From Dichomitus squalens LYAD-421 SS1 (lineage: Eukaryota; Basidiomycota; Agaricomycetes; Polyporales; Polyporaceae): 64,000 nt of DNA. This document shows positions 1 through 11,326 of this stretch, piece by piece. The stretch is taken from NCBI RefSeq assembly GCF_000275845.1, contig NW_006766886.1, positions 808,238 to 872,237 of the forward strand. Direction: 5' to 3'. Position 1 is the stretch's first letter; the number at the start of each line of letters is the position of its first letter. Made by a program: the position numbers and the translations under genes. Under the pieces are notes generated by a model. The model saw only the letters and a list, made by a program, of their open reading frames with translations, was not told the DNA's origin and did no database searches.

Positions 1-57
1 TTCATCTCTTAAAGCAACCTTTTTTGGAGACTGAAGGCTGCGGATGTATGTATATAG

Positions 58-710
58 GCCATCAACCCGAACATCACAGGATTTGTGGGCCCGCAGCACA
101 ACGGAAAACTCATACAGTATGTGGGATGGGCCGATCAGCTGATCAGTCCCGGAAACTCGATCTATTACTACGAGACAGTCCACCAGTGGACGCGCGCGAA
201 CACCAACCTGGACATCGACGACTTCCATCGACTCTTCACCGTGCCCGGAATGAACCACTGGTGAGCTACAGCATGCATCTCCGACATGACGACTTCTGAC
301 ATATCTGTACCTTAGCCATGTACGTTTCAGCGCATTCGCTGAACAAGAGGCCGAACGTTAGCTGACGCACTGCATAGGGCGGATTTGCCGCAAACGCCTT
401 TGGCGGCGTAGAGCAGGCGTCGAACAACAACCCGCCGTTGTCATTCGATCCCCAACACAATGTTTTGGCTGCTATCGTGCAATGGGTTGAGGATGGTATC
501 GCACCCGATAATTTCACCGCCGTGAACTACAATAGTAACGACGTCGCCAACGGCGTTGGCTTCACCCGGCCACTCTGCAGAGTAAGCACAGGATCCTCAA
601 GTACACCCGGAGCACGTAGCTAATACAAGATGCAGTACCCATCCAATCTCAAGTACCTGAGTGGAGATCCCAACGATGCCACCAGCTTCGAATGCGTGTC
701 TGATTTCTGA
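58..710 (+). CDS. Tannase / feruloyl esterase family, 3' part (5' end outside window)
   Basis: Secreted serine esterase of the tannase/FaeB family, which hydrolyses ester bonds of plant phenolics. Only the C-terminal part is present. The first visible exon starts at about 58 after a tatag acceptor and reads through YVGWADQLISPGNS, which holds the catalytic Asp region, to VPGMNH, the catalytic His. In this family that His is followed by Cys (the CS-D-HC motif). The first exon ends at 260 with CACTG before a gtgagc donor. A later segment from 378 encodes a typical C-terminal stretch (GGFAANAFGG, then AIVQWVEDGIAPDNF) and a last exon ends with TGA at 708-710. The join between 260 and 378 does not keep frame with any simple GT..AG pair, so there is either an unusual splice or a 1-nt lesion. 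Family call is strong; intactness is uncertain. Confidence 0.75.
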
Positions 711-1238
711 CGGCCTTTCGTTTGGTTTGACGATGTCACGACGCCTCATAGAAACGCATTCCGAGTGTAATGTGATGAGTACCCGCGAGCCTTTGAATAA
801 ACACATATTGATCGTGTACCCACAATACATATACACAATTATACCAGTCTGTTCGTTGGGATGCCATCAAGAGGGATCCAGTGTAAAATGTGCGTGGGAG
901 CGGATGCATACGCATCCACGTGGATAAGACGTCCTGCGGAAGTGATTGTGATCATAATATGTACATGTACACCAGAATTATGAGCGCAGCTCTAGACCCG
1001 GCAATCGTTCCTGTCGGGTAACACCCCCGCAGATCCAGCAGGGTCGTGGACAGGCGCCTGCGACTCAGGAAAAGAGTAAGAGGCTGTATCCCCCATGGGA
1101 TTATGTCTACTCCTGCTCGTGCGAGTGCTGCGCGCGACGGACATGCGCCGGGACGACTCTTCGTCTACACAATCCTGGCCAGGGTTGAGTTTCCAGTACT
1201 TCATCCTGTGTGGGGCGGAGGTGGGACGAGTTAGTCAG
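711..1238. other. Intergenic, tail-to-tail
   Basis: The 3' flanks of the esterase (+) and the aquaporin (-) meet here. I see no coding exon, RNA gene or clear repeat. Confidence 0.5.
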
Positions 1239-2288
1239 CTAGCGGCAGGGATAGGCGGAGGTTGCGTACATGCACATCGCTTTATAGAACGCTGAACCGA
1301 GGAGTGAGCCCAAGAACGGACCGAGCCAGTACTGCAGGGGATGCATGCATGAGCTAAGCATGAAACGGCCGGATGCGTCATGAAACGACGGGATGGGACA
1401 CGTACGATCCATTGTGTATCATAGGGGAATCCCGTGACGACGGCAGGGCCAAAAGAACGAGCCGTGTTCATCCCACAGCCAGAGAATATCACCGCCCACC
1501 TGGAGAGGGATCAAAGTTAGATGTGTGACACGGCGGCCAGCGGCAGTGCGAAGGTAGAAGACGCACAAGTGGCAGACGAACACCGTCAGTCCGATCCCGA
1601 TCTACGGCGGCTCGAACATGAGAATGGAGATAACATCTCAGTGCTGAACGTCCGACTCACCGGAGCGAACGGCGTAGAGTTGTGCTTCTCTACTGCGAGC
1701 ATGAGCACAGCCAGCACGAGCGCGCTGGTAATGAACATCTCGATGAAGACCGCCTGCGCTTTGTTGACACCCGGCCCAGGGAACGTGCTGCGACGATGTT
1801 CAGCCTCTGAGATGGAAGTAAAACGCACTGCGGTGAACTCACTTTGAGGCCAGCGGTCCAGGCGTTAGCGCGTACACGATTGCGGCAGCAGTGATGCCAC
1901 CGACGAGCTGCGCGATACAATAGAACACGAATCGCACAGGCCCAATGACCCCAGCGATGAGCAGGGCGAGGCTGACATCAGGGTTGAAGAGTCCCCCGGT
2001 GACGCGATAGAACAACCAGACGGTCACGAGGAGACTGATGCCAAAGGCGAGAGCGACGGTCACGGAACGTTCGACTACCGAGTTCGTCGTGCTGACACCT
2101 GCTTCGGTCGCGGCTGCTTGTACACCGCCGTACGCGAGCAGCAGGAACATGGTGGTGCCTACATACTCCAGAAGAGCAGCCTCGACATCGTCCTTGATGC
2201 CAGCCCATAACGATCCTCGAGACGTCGGGTCGTCCGGGAATGGCGAGTTAGGCGCCTCGTTCTTTCGGCGAGATAGGAGGCGTCGCAT
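1239..2288 (-). CDS. Aquaporin (MIP family) with altered NPA motifs
   Basis: Membrane channel for water or small solutes. Five exons on the minus strand (2288-1843, 1787-1661, 1601-1567, 1499-1406, 1331-1239) give 264 residues, with phases that fit. The usual MIP landmarks are present: hydrophobic helices, the first half-helix GGLFNPDVSLAL, the segment FAPIGIGLTVFVC, and the second half-helix SGCGMNTARSFGP. The two selectivity signatures are NPD and NTA instead of NPA and NPA. The second change is seen in other fungal aquaporins. An acidic Asp in the first motif is less usual and may change ion or solute selectivity. The N-terminus (MRRLLSRRKNE) is short and basic, so this is not a long-tailed yeast-type aquaglyceroporin. 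Start is the only ATG ahead of the first helix. Confidence 0.9.
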
Positions 2289-2714
2289 GATTCAGGACAG
2301 GTGGGCTAGTGTGTAGGGAGGCAGAGGTGGTTGAACCGTGGAAGATCAAGACTCGGCATATGTACATGCGGCTGACATCCGAAAGTGGACCAGAGAGAAG
2401 GGAGGCTGATCATGCATGGCGTGACGTCGGTCCCAGCCCCTTGTCAAGCAGCAGCTGAGAGCACCCAGGTACTCCCGCAGACACCACTTGGAGCGAGGAG
2501 ATTGCTGAGCGTCGGGCGATCTACAAGATTACAGTACTCCACGATACCGGGGAAACGATGCCTGATCTAGTACCAACAGCCGATCGTGTTTGCCGGAGGT
2601 TTCTGCATGCATGTACATACCTGGCTGAAGTCAGCCTTGTGATAATGCATTCAGCAGGCGCATTGTACGCGGCCAACTTACGCTCTAGGGAGTGAGCAGG
2701 CGGTAGATTCGGTA
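2289..2714. other. Intergenic
   Basis: Upstream of the aquaporin and downstream of the peptidyl-tRNA hydrolase, both on the minus strand. It should hold the aquaporin promoter. No TATA-like box or exon stands out. Confidence 0.45.
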
Positions 2715-3556
2715 TCAATCCCAATCACCCCGATTGGAACGACTCCGCTTCACATCTCTGCGTTTGTCCTTTTCGAGTCGCCTACGTGCCTTGTCAGCTC
2801 TCTCGAGCTGCCGAACACGCTCTCTTTGCTCCTGTGAAGGTTCGTTGACTAGTCCTGATGATGCAGCGGAAACAATCAAGGCGTGTAGCTGCGAAGTATC
2901 GATGTTGCGAGCAATTACATCAGAGTGGAGCGGGAAAGAGTTAAGACTCGGGAGGGGCTACGTGCCTTGGACAGACAATCGTGCACATTTTGGGCTTGTG
3001 ATCGAAAGACAGTCGATGTCAATAGTATCGATTGGGATGACGAGACGTACGCAGGCTGCACAGAGGGGGATCGCAAGAGGGCCCGTAAGTGGAATGTACG
3101 ATACTCACCGTCCTCTTGATATGATCGCGAGCCCACAGGGGTATCCACGGTGCGTCAATAGGACAACGTAGAGTGGCTTTCGTGTTGACCTTGTTGACGT
3201 TCTGTGCCACGTTCGAGAAAACGTGAGGGCAAAGATGATGCAGGGATGATATAACCACATACCTGCCCTCCGGGCCCTGAACTCCTGGAATAGGTAAACT
3301 CGACGGCGCCTTTGGGTATCTCTCGTGCTTTGAACTTTTCGATCCATGACCTCGCTTCCGCACTCTGCGCGGCGTTCTCGAGAGCCGCGATTGCTGGTGG
3401 AGTAGGGAGCGAGCCCTCGCCTGAGTGCACGCTTCTCCACCCCCCAGCCTGGGCGTTGCGCATGGATGTTCTGGCTGACGGGCCGGACAATTGCTGGCAT
3501 CGACACAGGGACGATAGCTGCATTCGGTATGCCCAATAACTTCCGGTCAAATACAT
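2715..3556 (-). CDS. Mitochondrial RF1-domain peptidyl-tRNA hydrolase (ICT1-like)
   Basis: Codon-independent release factor of the ICT1/YaeJ type, which hydrolyses peptidyl-tRNA on stalled mitoribosomes. Four exons (3556-3263, 3201-3109, 3055-2966, 2888-2715), all phase 0, give 216 residues. The RF-1 domain shows SRSSGPGGQ followed by NVNKVNTKA, so the catalytic GGQ is intact, with the first intron directly after its Gln codon. The C-terminal tail is very basic (REQLERADKAR-like, ending RSRSNRGDWD), as expected for ribosome binding. The N-terminus is rich in Ser, Arg and Gln, which suits a mitochondrial presequence. A second in-frame ATG at 3523 (MQLSSLCRC) could be the true start and gives 205 residues. 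The third intron begins with GC (AAG|gcacgt), a rare GC-AG intron. Divergent from TSC13, with 263 bp between starts. Confidence 0.88.
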
Positions 3557-3819
3557 CAGTTAAGAGAGCCTTGACCAGAAGAATGGTGGTAGACGTAGTA
3601 AGAGGACCGCTTCGCTTGGGTACGTGATGCCGAGACTATCGGGAGGGCGCGTCGCGTAGGGTGGGAACATACCAATAAAGGAAGGTGGTCCGTCCTTGCG
3701 CCAACGTCTCGAGGTCGCCAGAATCGTCGACGGTGTCGAGGACGTCCGACCATTTCCCTTACTCTCCTACGCAACGGATGCGTCTATCAAGCTTGCATCT
3801 CTAGTTTACGAACCCCACC

Positions 3820-5118
3820 ATGCCCTCTGTTCAGGTCTCAGCGGCCAAGAAGACCCCAGTCGCGCGCGACCTCCCGACCTTTGTCACTTGGGACAAGCCG
3901 TATGAAGACTCTACAGTCCTTGACGTGAAGAAGGCCATTGCCGCCAAAAACCCGAAGGTGTGTCTATGCTACCTCGCGTAGACCTAGTCACTGACGCGCG
4001 GGGCCCAGTTCTATACAGCACGTCAGAAGCTCACCCTCAAGGGAGACAACAAAGCGCTATCGGACGAGACTAAGCTGAAGGATGCTGGTATCGCCGACGG
4101 CGCGGACGTGTCGGTGAAGGACCTTGGTCCACAAGTCAGCTGGAGGACCGTGTTTCTTGTCGAATACGTGCGTGGTACGCGTTCTAGCATGAAACTGCCT
4201 GCTGATGCGTCTCTGGCACGTTGAATCAGGTCGGCCCGCTCATCATCCACCCCCTGTTTTACCACTTCCCCAAGCTCTTCTTTGGAGGTCCCGTTCAGCA
4301 CAGCGTACTGCAGAAGTGAGTGGTCTTGCTTGTGCACCTATTGAAACGCGACGTCAAACCCCCCTGCCGCGCAGGTATGTTTATACCGCCGTACTTGCCC
4401 ACTTCGTTAAGCGGGAACTTGAGACAACTTTTGTCCACCGCTTCTCTCATGGCACCATGCCTTTGTTCAACATATTCAAGAAGTGAGCTTCTGGCCTACA
4501 CATCGCGCCGTAGACTGCGTCTGACTCGTCGTTGCCCCCAGCTCCGCGCACTACCACCTCCTCTCCGGCGTGCTTCTCGCCTGGTCCGTCTACAGCCCCA
4601 CATTTGCGGCTAATTCGCCGTGGATTCGTGGCACGATCCGCGAAAACCCGACGTTCCTCTGGTCTTGTCTCGCGGTCTTTGTGGTACGTGCCCATCCACG
4701 TCAAGCTTGGGGACCGGTATCCTCAGCTACTTGCGTCTCCAGTTTGCCGAGCTCTCGAACCTTCGCACCCACCTCACCCTCCGCAATCTGCGTCCCGAAG
4801 GTACTACGAAGCGGGCAATCCCTAGGGGCTACGGTTTCGACCTCGTGTCGTGCCCGAACTATTTCTTTGAGTCGTTGGCGTGGGCGTCCATCACCGTCAT
4901 GACCGGGAGCTATGCCGGTGAGTCTGTCCCTTCTTTTGGCCACTATATCGCCAGGGGCAAGACAGTGGCTGATGGTGTCCGCTTTAGCGGTCATTTTCTG
5001 GTTGGCGTCGACCTATCAAATGGCCCTTTGGGCAGCCAAGAAGCACAGGAACTACAAGAAGGAATTCGGCAAGGAGTACCCGCCCAACAGGAAGGCCATG
5101 TTCCCCTTCATTTTCTAG
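3820..5118 (+). CDS. TSC13: Very-long-chain enoyl-CoA reductase
   Basis: Last enzyme of the ER fatty-acid elongation cycle: reduces trans-2-enoyl-CoA to acyl-CoA and supplies very long chains for sphingolipids. Seven exons (3820-3957, 4009-4167, 4230-4315, 4375-4482, 4542-4683, 4743-4917, 4988-5118) give 312 residues with consistent phases. An N-terminal ubiquitin-like segment precedes the steroid 5-alpha-reductase-type membrane domain. Family landmarks are YVYTAVLAHFVKRELETTFVH, FAELSNLRTHLTLRNLR and IPRGYGFDLVSCPNYFFE. The C-terminus KKHRNYKKEFGKEYP is characteristic of TSC13/TECR. Length and motifs are typical, and the gene looks intact. It converges on ARV1, with 166 bp between stop codons. 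Confidence 0.96.
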
Positions 5119-5284
5119 GCTCGCTTCGCACAACATCGAGCGACGAGTGCTCCATTCACCGGTCTCTGTCGTTCTGTCATTTCGGTGTTCAATACCACAT
5201 AGTGCTGTCTGTCAGGCTCGTCGTATCATGCCGCAATTCCACGCCCTTGTAAAGTCTACTACTAGTCGTGTCGCACGCGATCGC

Positions 5285-7337
5285 TCATGGTATACTGTAC
5301 GCCAACCACATCTCACCGGCGGCCTTGTCGTCTCCGCCGAGCCCCGTGCCCACCCACCCGCTGACAAGGTTCGCGACCGCAGTTTTGACGAGCCATCCCG
5401 CGAGGATGATCATCGTTGTGAAGACGGGGTGACAGTCGAGGACCACTGTGACAGAGGGGAGAAGAGAACCATCGTCAGCTCCCGGCGTTCCATTGGCATC
5501 CGTGACAGACATCACGTCAAACCCGCGCGGGCGGGTGCACATTGCGCCGCGGCGGGCAAATTGAGCGTGGTGCGTGGTGCGTGGTGCGCACGGCATGAGA
5601 GGGGATGGGAAGAGGATACTGCGGGGAGCGGGAGCGGGAGAACGACTGCCTACCTCGGAGGCCGAAGCCTGCGGCCATCCCGCCCAGAACGTTTCGCACG
5701 ACCCACTCGCGATCGAGCTTGTCCTCGTCGAGCAGCGCGAGCGCGCGGAGCACGAGCGGGTGTGAGAACGTCGTCGCGTTCGGATGAAGGGGTCCCAGCG
5801 GGGCGTGGGCGTCGCCGCCAGCTGGCTGGTGCTTCGCGGTCGTGTCCGGGCGCCAGATGGACAGGCAGAAGAGGAGGAAGAGCTTGGTGAGAGACGAGTA
5901 GAGGAGCGTCAGCGGGACGTGGGAGAACCTGGCCCGAGAAAGGCGTCGAGTTGTCAGCGTTTGGGGTACACCGAGAGAAGATGAAGGTACGAAGAGGGGG
6001 GGAAAGGAGCGAGATAGCGATAGGGACGACGTGGCTGGTGGCACCGTGTGCGACGGGGTGGCTACTGAGTGGGGGAAACGAAGACGGATCACTTCCGCTC
6101 AGAAGGGCAGAAGAGTGTTAAAGTTTGACGACCGGCCACATAAGACACCGGTCTCTCAGGTCTCTCGTGGGTTCGAATACGTACAGACGACCTCTGAGGC
6201 CCCGCCGCGTAGAGTCCGCTCTTGTGGGCATCGAGTGAGAGGAGCGAGAAAGGTGGAGCGAGAAGTCCGTGATGGAGTCCGAGAGAAAACCATAAGGACC
6301 AAAGGCTAAGGGATGAAGGAGAGATAGTCGCGCATGCTTGCCGAACTCACCTAAACTGTTCTCGAATCCCGGACACCGGTGCGGGGGGCATCGGCGACGG
6401 GACCAGCTTGAGGACAACGTAGCAGGCGAGCATGACGCCCGCATGGAAGGCTGCCGTCTCTGCAATAGGTGACATAGGCCCCGGTCAGACGGGTGCCTTC
6501 ATCGGCCCTTGTCCTGCGAAGGACAGCGGCGAGAAGGACAAAATTTACCGAGACGTACCGAAGAGACAACCTACAAGGATCCGGAGGAAGCCTGTGAGGG
6601 CTGCTTGGTTCCAGGTGACTATCCGGGATGAGTCTCCGGGTTGGTTTGAACCTTAGATGTTCACGGGTCAGTTATGTGACACAGAATCCTCGTGTTTAGC
6701 GTGTCACGGTGCCGGGCGTACTAATGTGTGTCCAACGAATGACTGTATATGGAACAAGAATGGAGAGTGAGCGCGCGGGTGTGAGTGTCCTGCAAGGCCG
6801 GTGAATAGAGAATCGACCAGAGACGTACAGGCATCGACGCAGATCAGGGCAAACCCAAGCTTGACGATCAGCCACCAGCGAGCCTAGGAACCAGTATTAC
6901 TTTCGTGATACTGATGCTGTCCTACTGTGCCAGTCAACGCACTGACTGATAGTGTTGCTGTCCTTGGACGTGGTCGCCGGAGATACTGGCGTCTTTCCGG
7001 AAAGGTTTGTCTCCAGCTCTGCGCGCACCAAGTCCGCGATTATAGAGGAGGTGACGGTACACGTCTCTCTTGAGCAGTATCAAGTCCAAAAGTAGAGTGA
7101 GGTTGTCGTGTTCAACGTAAGGGTCTGCGAAAGCCTGACAAGAGGTCTACGTAAAGGGAGACAAGGTTCAGGTTAGCAGGAGGATTCGACTAATCGGACG
7201 ACGGGAGAACCTCAGGCCGAGATAACCGGACAAAGAAGAGGAGCACTGACGCACTGTTCAAGACGGAAATTGTATGCGGAGTTGTAAATCGTGTAGAGAT
7301 GAGGTGTTGAGGCGGCACAAGACGTGCAAATGGGCAT
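5285..7337 (-). CDS. ARV1: ARV1 lipid-homeostasis protein
   Basis: ER membrane protein involved in sterol traffic and delivery of GPI-anchor intermediates. Eight exons (7337-7251, 7146-6943, 6883-6829, 6742-6722, 6651-6559, 6459-6351, 5928-5654, 5445-5285) give 334 residues. The N-terminal ARV1 homology domain has the zinc-binding pattern: ICTSC near residues 3-7 and EQCTSCQ at 27-33, the second pair split by the first intron. DPYVEHDNLTLLLDLILLKR follows, which is the family signature. The C-terminal half is membrane-embedded and ends with the conserved block DREWVVRNVLGGMAAGFGLR and the segment after it. One exon is only 21 nt long (6742-6722), and the intron 6350-5929 is about 420 nt, long for this window. 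Between them these explain why no single ORF shows the gene. Confidence 0.93.
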
Positions 7338-7916
7338 GGTGGCTGCCTTCGAGATGTCCCAGGCGCGACGCAAAGAGAGGAACAAGAACTTCTCGGATAT
7401 CGGATCCCTGGGCAGTGGTAGGGGGGTTGCGCAGAGGTGTTCTGGAAAGACAGGTTATGTACTAGGAACGTGAGGCACAAGAGATAGGTAGGCTTCAGTC
7501 TTGTTTCTAGCACAGAAGCGGGACTAGTGATATCGAACCTTGCTGAGGAGTCTGATGACGGTACAGTCAGGTTCGGAGACTGTCAATGGATGGAGCACAA
7601 TACCAGAGTATACGACAGTTGAGCACAAGCCTTGTTCGGCCTGGCACGGCGGTAGCATCAAAGACGGACTGGTCGTGGTAGACTTTAACTTAGCCAACGT
7701 TTGTAGTACCGTGACAGTTTAGCCGGCGCCTGCATTGTCGATCGCATCGGGACGCCGCGCCTTGGCGTCGAACCTGCCCTGCTCCCTGCTGTTTCCATTC
7801 AGATCCCACCGACAACACGGCAATCTATACGACACTCAACGCTCTTTGCTTGCCCGGCTCTTCATCACAACTGATCCGACGCGGTTGCCTCACCATCTGA
7901 CCGCTGGTAACTGACA
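7338..7916. promoter_or_regulatory. Divergent promoter region ARV1 / GET4
   Basis: The 579 bp between the ARV1 and GET4 start codons must carry both promoters. I see no TATA box or coding exon in it. Confidence 0.5.
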
Positions 7917-9723
7917 ATGCCTTCCGCACGAGCGACGTCATCCTCGCGAGCACTGGAAGCAATCCTGCCGCTCATTGCATCTGGCCAACCATACGAAGCG
8001 CACCAGAAGGCCCGTACATTTGCTTCCAGATACAACAAGTCGGGCCAGTACGATACCGCTATAAATGTCCTCTTCCAATCCGCCCGCGAGCTTCTCAAAA
8101 TCGGACAGCAAGGGAGCGGCACTGACCTCACCACTTTCCTCGTGGACGTCTATGAGAGCAAGGGCGAGACTGTGAGCGATGAGAGCCGCGGTGAGTCTCC
8201 TGTGCCTTTCATATACCATGCTAGTCCTTCATGAACTTCTCGCTGTCTTACTGAGCTTTGAACGGATTACAGGCCGGCTGACCCAACTGATTGCTCTCGC
8301 TGGCCCGTCAGGCTCATGGCGGAAGACCATCATTGACAAGTCCATTGCGTAAGCTTCTCAAACTGATTCGCAATCAGTGCCACATTGTGACCGTGTGCAG
8401 ATGGTCCGCCAAAGCTGGACCTCACCCTGCAGGCGATCCTGATCTGCACCATTACGTCGGTGAACTTTTTTACAAAGGTACGTCGCATGGACGCTCATGC
8501 GCACCCGTTTGGACTCTCATCGGCACTTTGCGAACATTAATGTCGGCACGCAGAGGGCACCTTTGACGCCGCAGAACCATACCTGCTCAACGCGGGAAAG
8601 CGAGACAGTGCTCGAGTACTTGCCGAAACGTTCATCGAATGGGCAGGTCCAGAAGGGCCTGTCGGCGCGTTCGCACTGCGCGGTACGATACCGTAAGCCT
8701 TCTGATTCTGTTTATGCAATCTTAACCGCCCGCAATTTTGCTGAGCTTGGCTCTATGCCGCGCCGACATGTAGGTATTTGCAGAACGGAAATATCCTCGC
8801 TGCGCGGGCTTTCATAATCCACTTCGTTTCCCAGCTGACCACCCGTCGACCATCGCTGCTTTCGTCTATTTACCCGTCACCAATCTCAATCGGAAAATCA
8901 ATAGATGGCCAGCAAGACGAGATCACGTTCACCACTGACTCCGCTGTCAATTTCGCGCAACTTGCTGTGCGCACATGCCAACGCGCGCAGGGTGACAAGA
9001 ACAAGGCCATGCGCGAAGCCTGGGTCCGGCTTTGCGGAACGTACCAGAGCAGAGGGGGTGATGTTGCGAACAGGGAAGTACGGAAGGTGCGTGATCTCGG
9101 CTCGCGGACTCGCGTTTCATCCTGTCCCTCAGCGCCAAGGGATGCAGTCTTGTTGAGCCCTGGGCTATAGTTGACGAGTATCTGTCCGGATCCTCTCCAT
9201 CTTTCTGCGGATGGATCGTCATGACGCTTCTAGCCATATTGCTTGGCCCTAGGGACCTGATTGTGGGCCATCTAATAAATCATCCTGCACATCCGGACCC
9301 GCATGATGCGTGGCGATGGCCCTGAGAGCAGTCATCGATTGAAGTGGGTGCTGCGAGTACGCACGATATGGGCAACATGCAATATGCAACGTGCAATAAC
9401 GAGCGGGCTATGTGACTTCGTTGATACGCCAGGCTCCCAGCTCGTCGCATCTCTTCCCTTCCCTCCTGTCACTTTTACCTTCGCTGCATCCCAATCGATC
9501 CCAAGATACCCTGTTCAGACCACTGACACTCCTTGTCTCCCCCCACCAGGCACTCATAGAGATTGCGGAGCTCTATTTTGCAATACCCCCGCCGCGAGCG
9601 GCGCAGGCGAACCCTTTCGGAGACGTGATCTCCGCTATGTTTGGGGGTGGCGCGCCTGGTCCCGCCCCCGCCCGCCGCACCCTCACGCCCGCCGCCCCAA
9701 CAGCGGCTCCAGGATTGGACTGA
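7917..9723 (+). CDS. GET4: GET4, tail-anchored protein delivery
   Basis: Cytosolic scaffold (TRC35 in animals) that pairs with Get5 and hands tail-anchored proteins from Sgt2 to Get3 for ER insertion. Six exons (7917-8190, 8273-8348, 8401-8477, 8554-8692, 8774-9086, 9550-9723) give 350 residues. The alpha-solenoid begins with GQPYEAHQKARTFASRY and QYDTAINVLFQSARELL. Near the C-terminus are NFAQLAVRTCQRAQ, VRLCGTYQSR and ALIEIAELYF, followed by a Gly/Pro/Ala-rich tail with NPFGDVISAMFGGG. All are typical of fungal GET4. The last intron is 463 nt (9087-9549), far longer than the other four (about 50-80 nt). Neighbouring ARV1 and TSC13 are also ER-linked, though adjacency alone does not prove shared control. 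Confidence 0.93.
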
Positions 9724-10250
9724 TTTGATTTATCGTTTGTTGGAGGTGTTGAGCTGATGAGGTGGCCGCGGCACCAAAGATACCCACGCGGCATCTGGCC
9801 GGGCTGGGGTACGAAGCACGGCAGGTCGGGGCACCAGGCGAGCCGGCTGCAGAGAGAAGGAGAAGCCGTGCAGCTGATTGAGGAGATATGAGCCTGCTTC
9901 GTCACGGGGCGGAGGGCTCGAAGTGGTGCAGAACGTAGAACGTGTGTTACAAACTGTGTATGTAGGTTTCCCGGTTGGAATGGGACGGAGCTCACGGTCT
10001 GTGTTCGGTGTCATGGACGTCGCGCCTGAGCTCTGGGTCTCATGAATACTGCAATTCAAAGATAATGCCCTTCGCCGGGGTATTGTCGCGGCTCTCACAT
10101 GGTCCGACAAAGGGGTTATCGGAGCGTCGCTGCACGCACTCGTACTATCACGGTCCCAGGCCCAAGGCTACAGCGCTTTGAACGACCGTTGACGTTGGCC
10201 CACTCGCGTCCGTTCCATTTCAGGGTGGCGTGCCAGGGTCTGCTTACTAG

Positions 10251-10418
10251 CTATAGCTGTGGGACGACGACCGAGCGTTGCTCCTGCGCCACAGGAATGG
10301 TGGCTTCAGACAGCGCCTTCAACTTCAGCTTCGACGCGAACTGCGACAGGTCGCCGAAGGGACCCTGCCATGCGCGCGGATGCTCTGGCCGCCGCATGTC
10401 TAAGATGTTGAGGGTCTT
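10251..10418 (-). other. Candidate 3' exon of an unidentified gene
   Basis: A 168-nt phase-0 open segment lies after a ctgtag acceptor and ends in TAG at 10253-10251. It encodes a plausible C-terminus including HPRAWQGPFGDLSQFASK and then ALSEATIPVAQEQ. Composition and the splice acceptor look real, but I cannot assign a family or join it with confidence to upstream exons. Confidence 0.3.
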
Positions 10419-11214
10419 CTACAGGTGGCGCGGCGCGCTCCCAGGCTCCACTAGTCCCAGAAGAATATTCGGTAGTCGCTGGCCATGGCGCACTAGGGAT
10501 GGGGGCCGGAGAATGCGAACTTTGAGAGGCTCGAGGGGGACCGCCGGCGCATTCGCGACGTACGCCCACGGGCGTGTGTCAGTTTGGCTATGCTCCGACG
10601 GTCGCTCGGGGGGCCATGCCCGGACGCAGTGTCGCTGTCATTTCATTGTCACGATGCGCGACCGCACCCGACGCGGGCATCTGTGCTGCAGCGTGCAGCC
10701 TTATGGGCTTCCTCATGAGCGCGAAGACGGGGATGGCGTCGGGCGCGGAAGTGAACACACACCGCAAGCGGCAAACTCTGTGCGCGGCGCGAGCTTTCCT
10801 CCAATCATGATGGGCACTTCCGAGCCACACGTCAGCCCCAACGCATGATGGATCTCATGGATCCTTGCATCGTCGAACGCACTGGCGTCGTGGCAGACTG
10901 TGGACGCCCTGAGGTGACAACATGCCGACTAAAGTGGGCCGTGGCTACACCAGCCGTCCGCATGGCTAGCGGGACGAGCGGACGGGCGCCTGCGAAGGTT
11001 GGCACCGGACAGCACTATACGGCTGCATTCCGAACAGACGATCCCGGAGACCCTGCAGCCAGACGCGGCGGGCGATGGCTTTGATAAGTGGGAGATTATA
11101 TTACCACTCCGGGCAGATGTGGACTAGAATTGGAGCGGGATGTCGTAAGGCATGCTTGGTATGCGCGCTCCTCGCGAGCACCTCGCCGCCCCAGGGTCGC
11201 CGCGGGCAGCGTAA

Positions 11215-11326
11215 TGGCTGCCTATTCGGGCGGGGCAGCAGCGACCTGCCGGCAAGCGCGCTGGAGCACGACAACGGGGGGTTGGCGAATGGCGAGAACG
11301 GGCAGGGCAACCCGAGCTCGAAGCAT
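11215..11326 (-). other. Candidate 5' exon with mitochondrial-leader-like sequence
   Basis: The minus strand from an ATG at 11326 reads MLRARVALPVLAIRQPP and continues with Val, Leu, Arg and Ala but no acidic residue for about 33 codons. This composition fits a mitochondrial presequence. It may belong with the exon-like segments at 10.25-10.9 kb, but no continuous model could be made. Confidence 0.25.

Noticed and set aside
6155..6185. tRNA T-loop look-alike (gggttcgaatacg)
   Set aside because: No pairing T-stem, anticodon arm or acceptor stem around it; it lies in an ARV1 intron. A similar word near 17962 fails in the same way.
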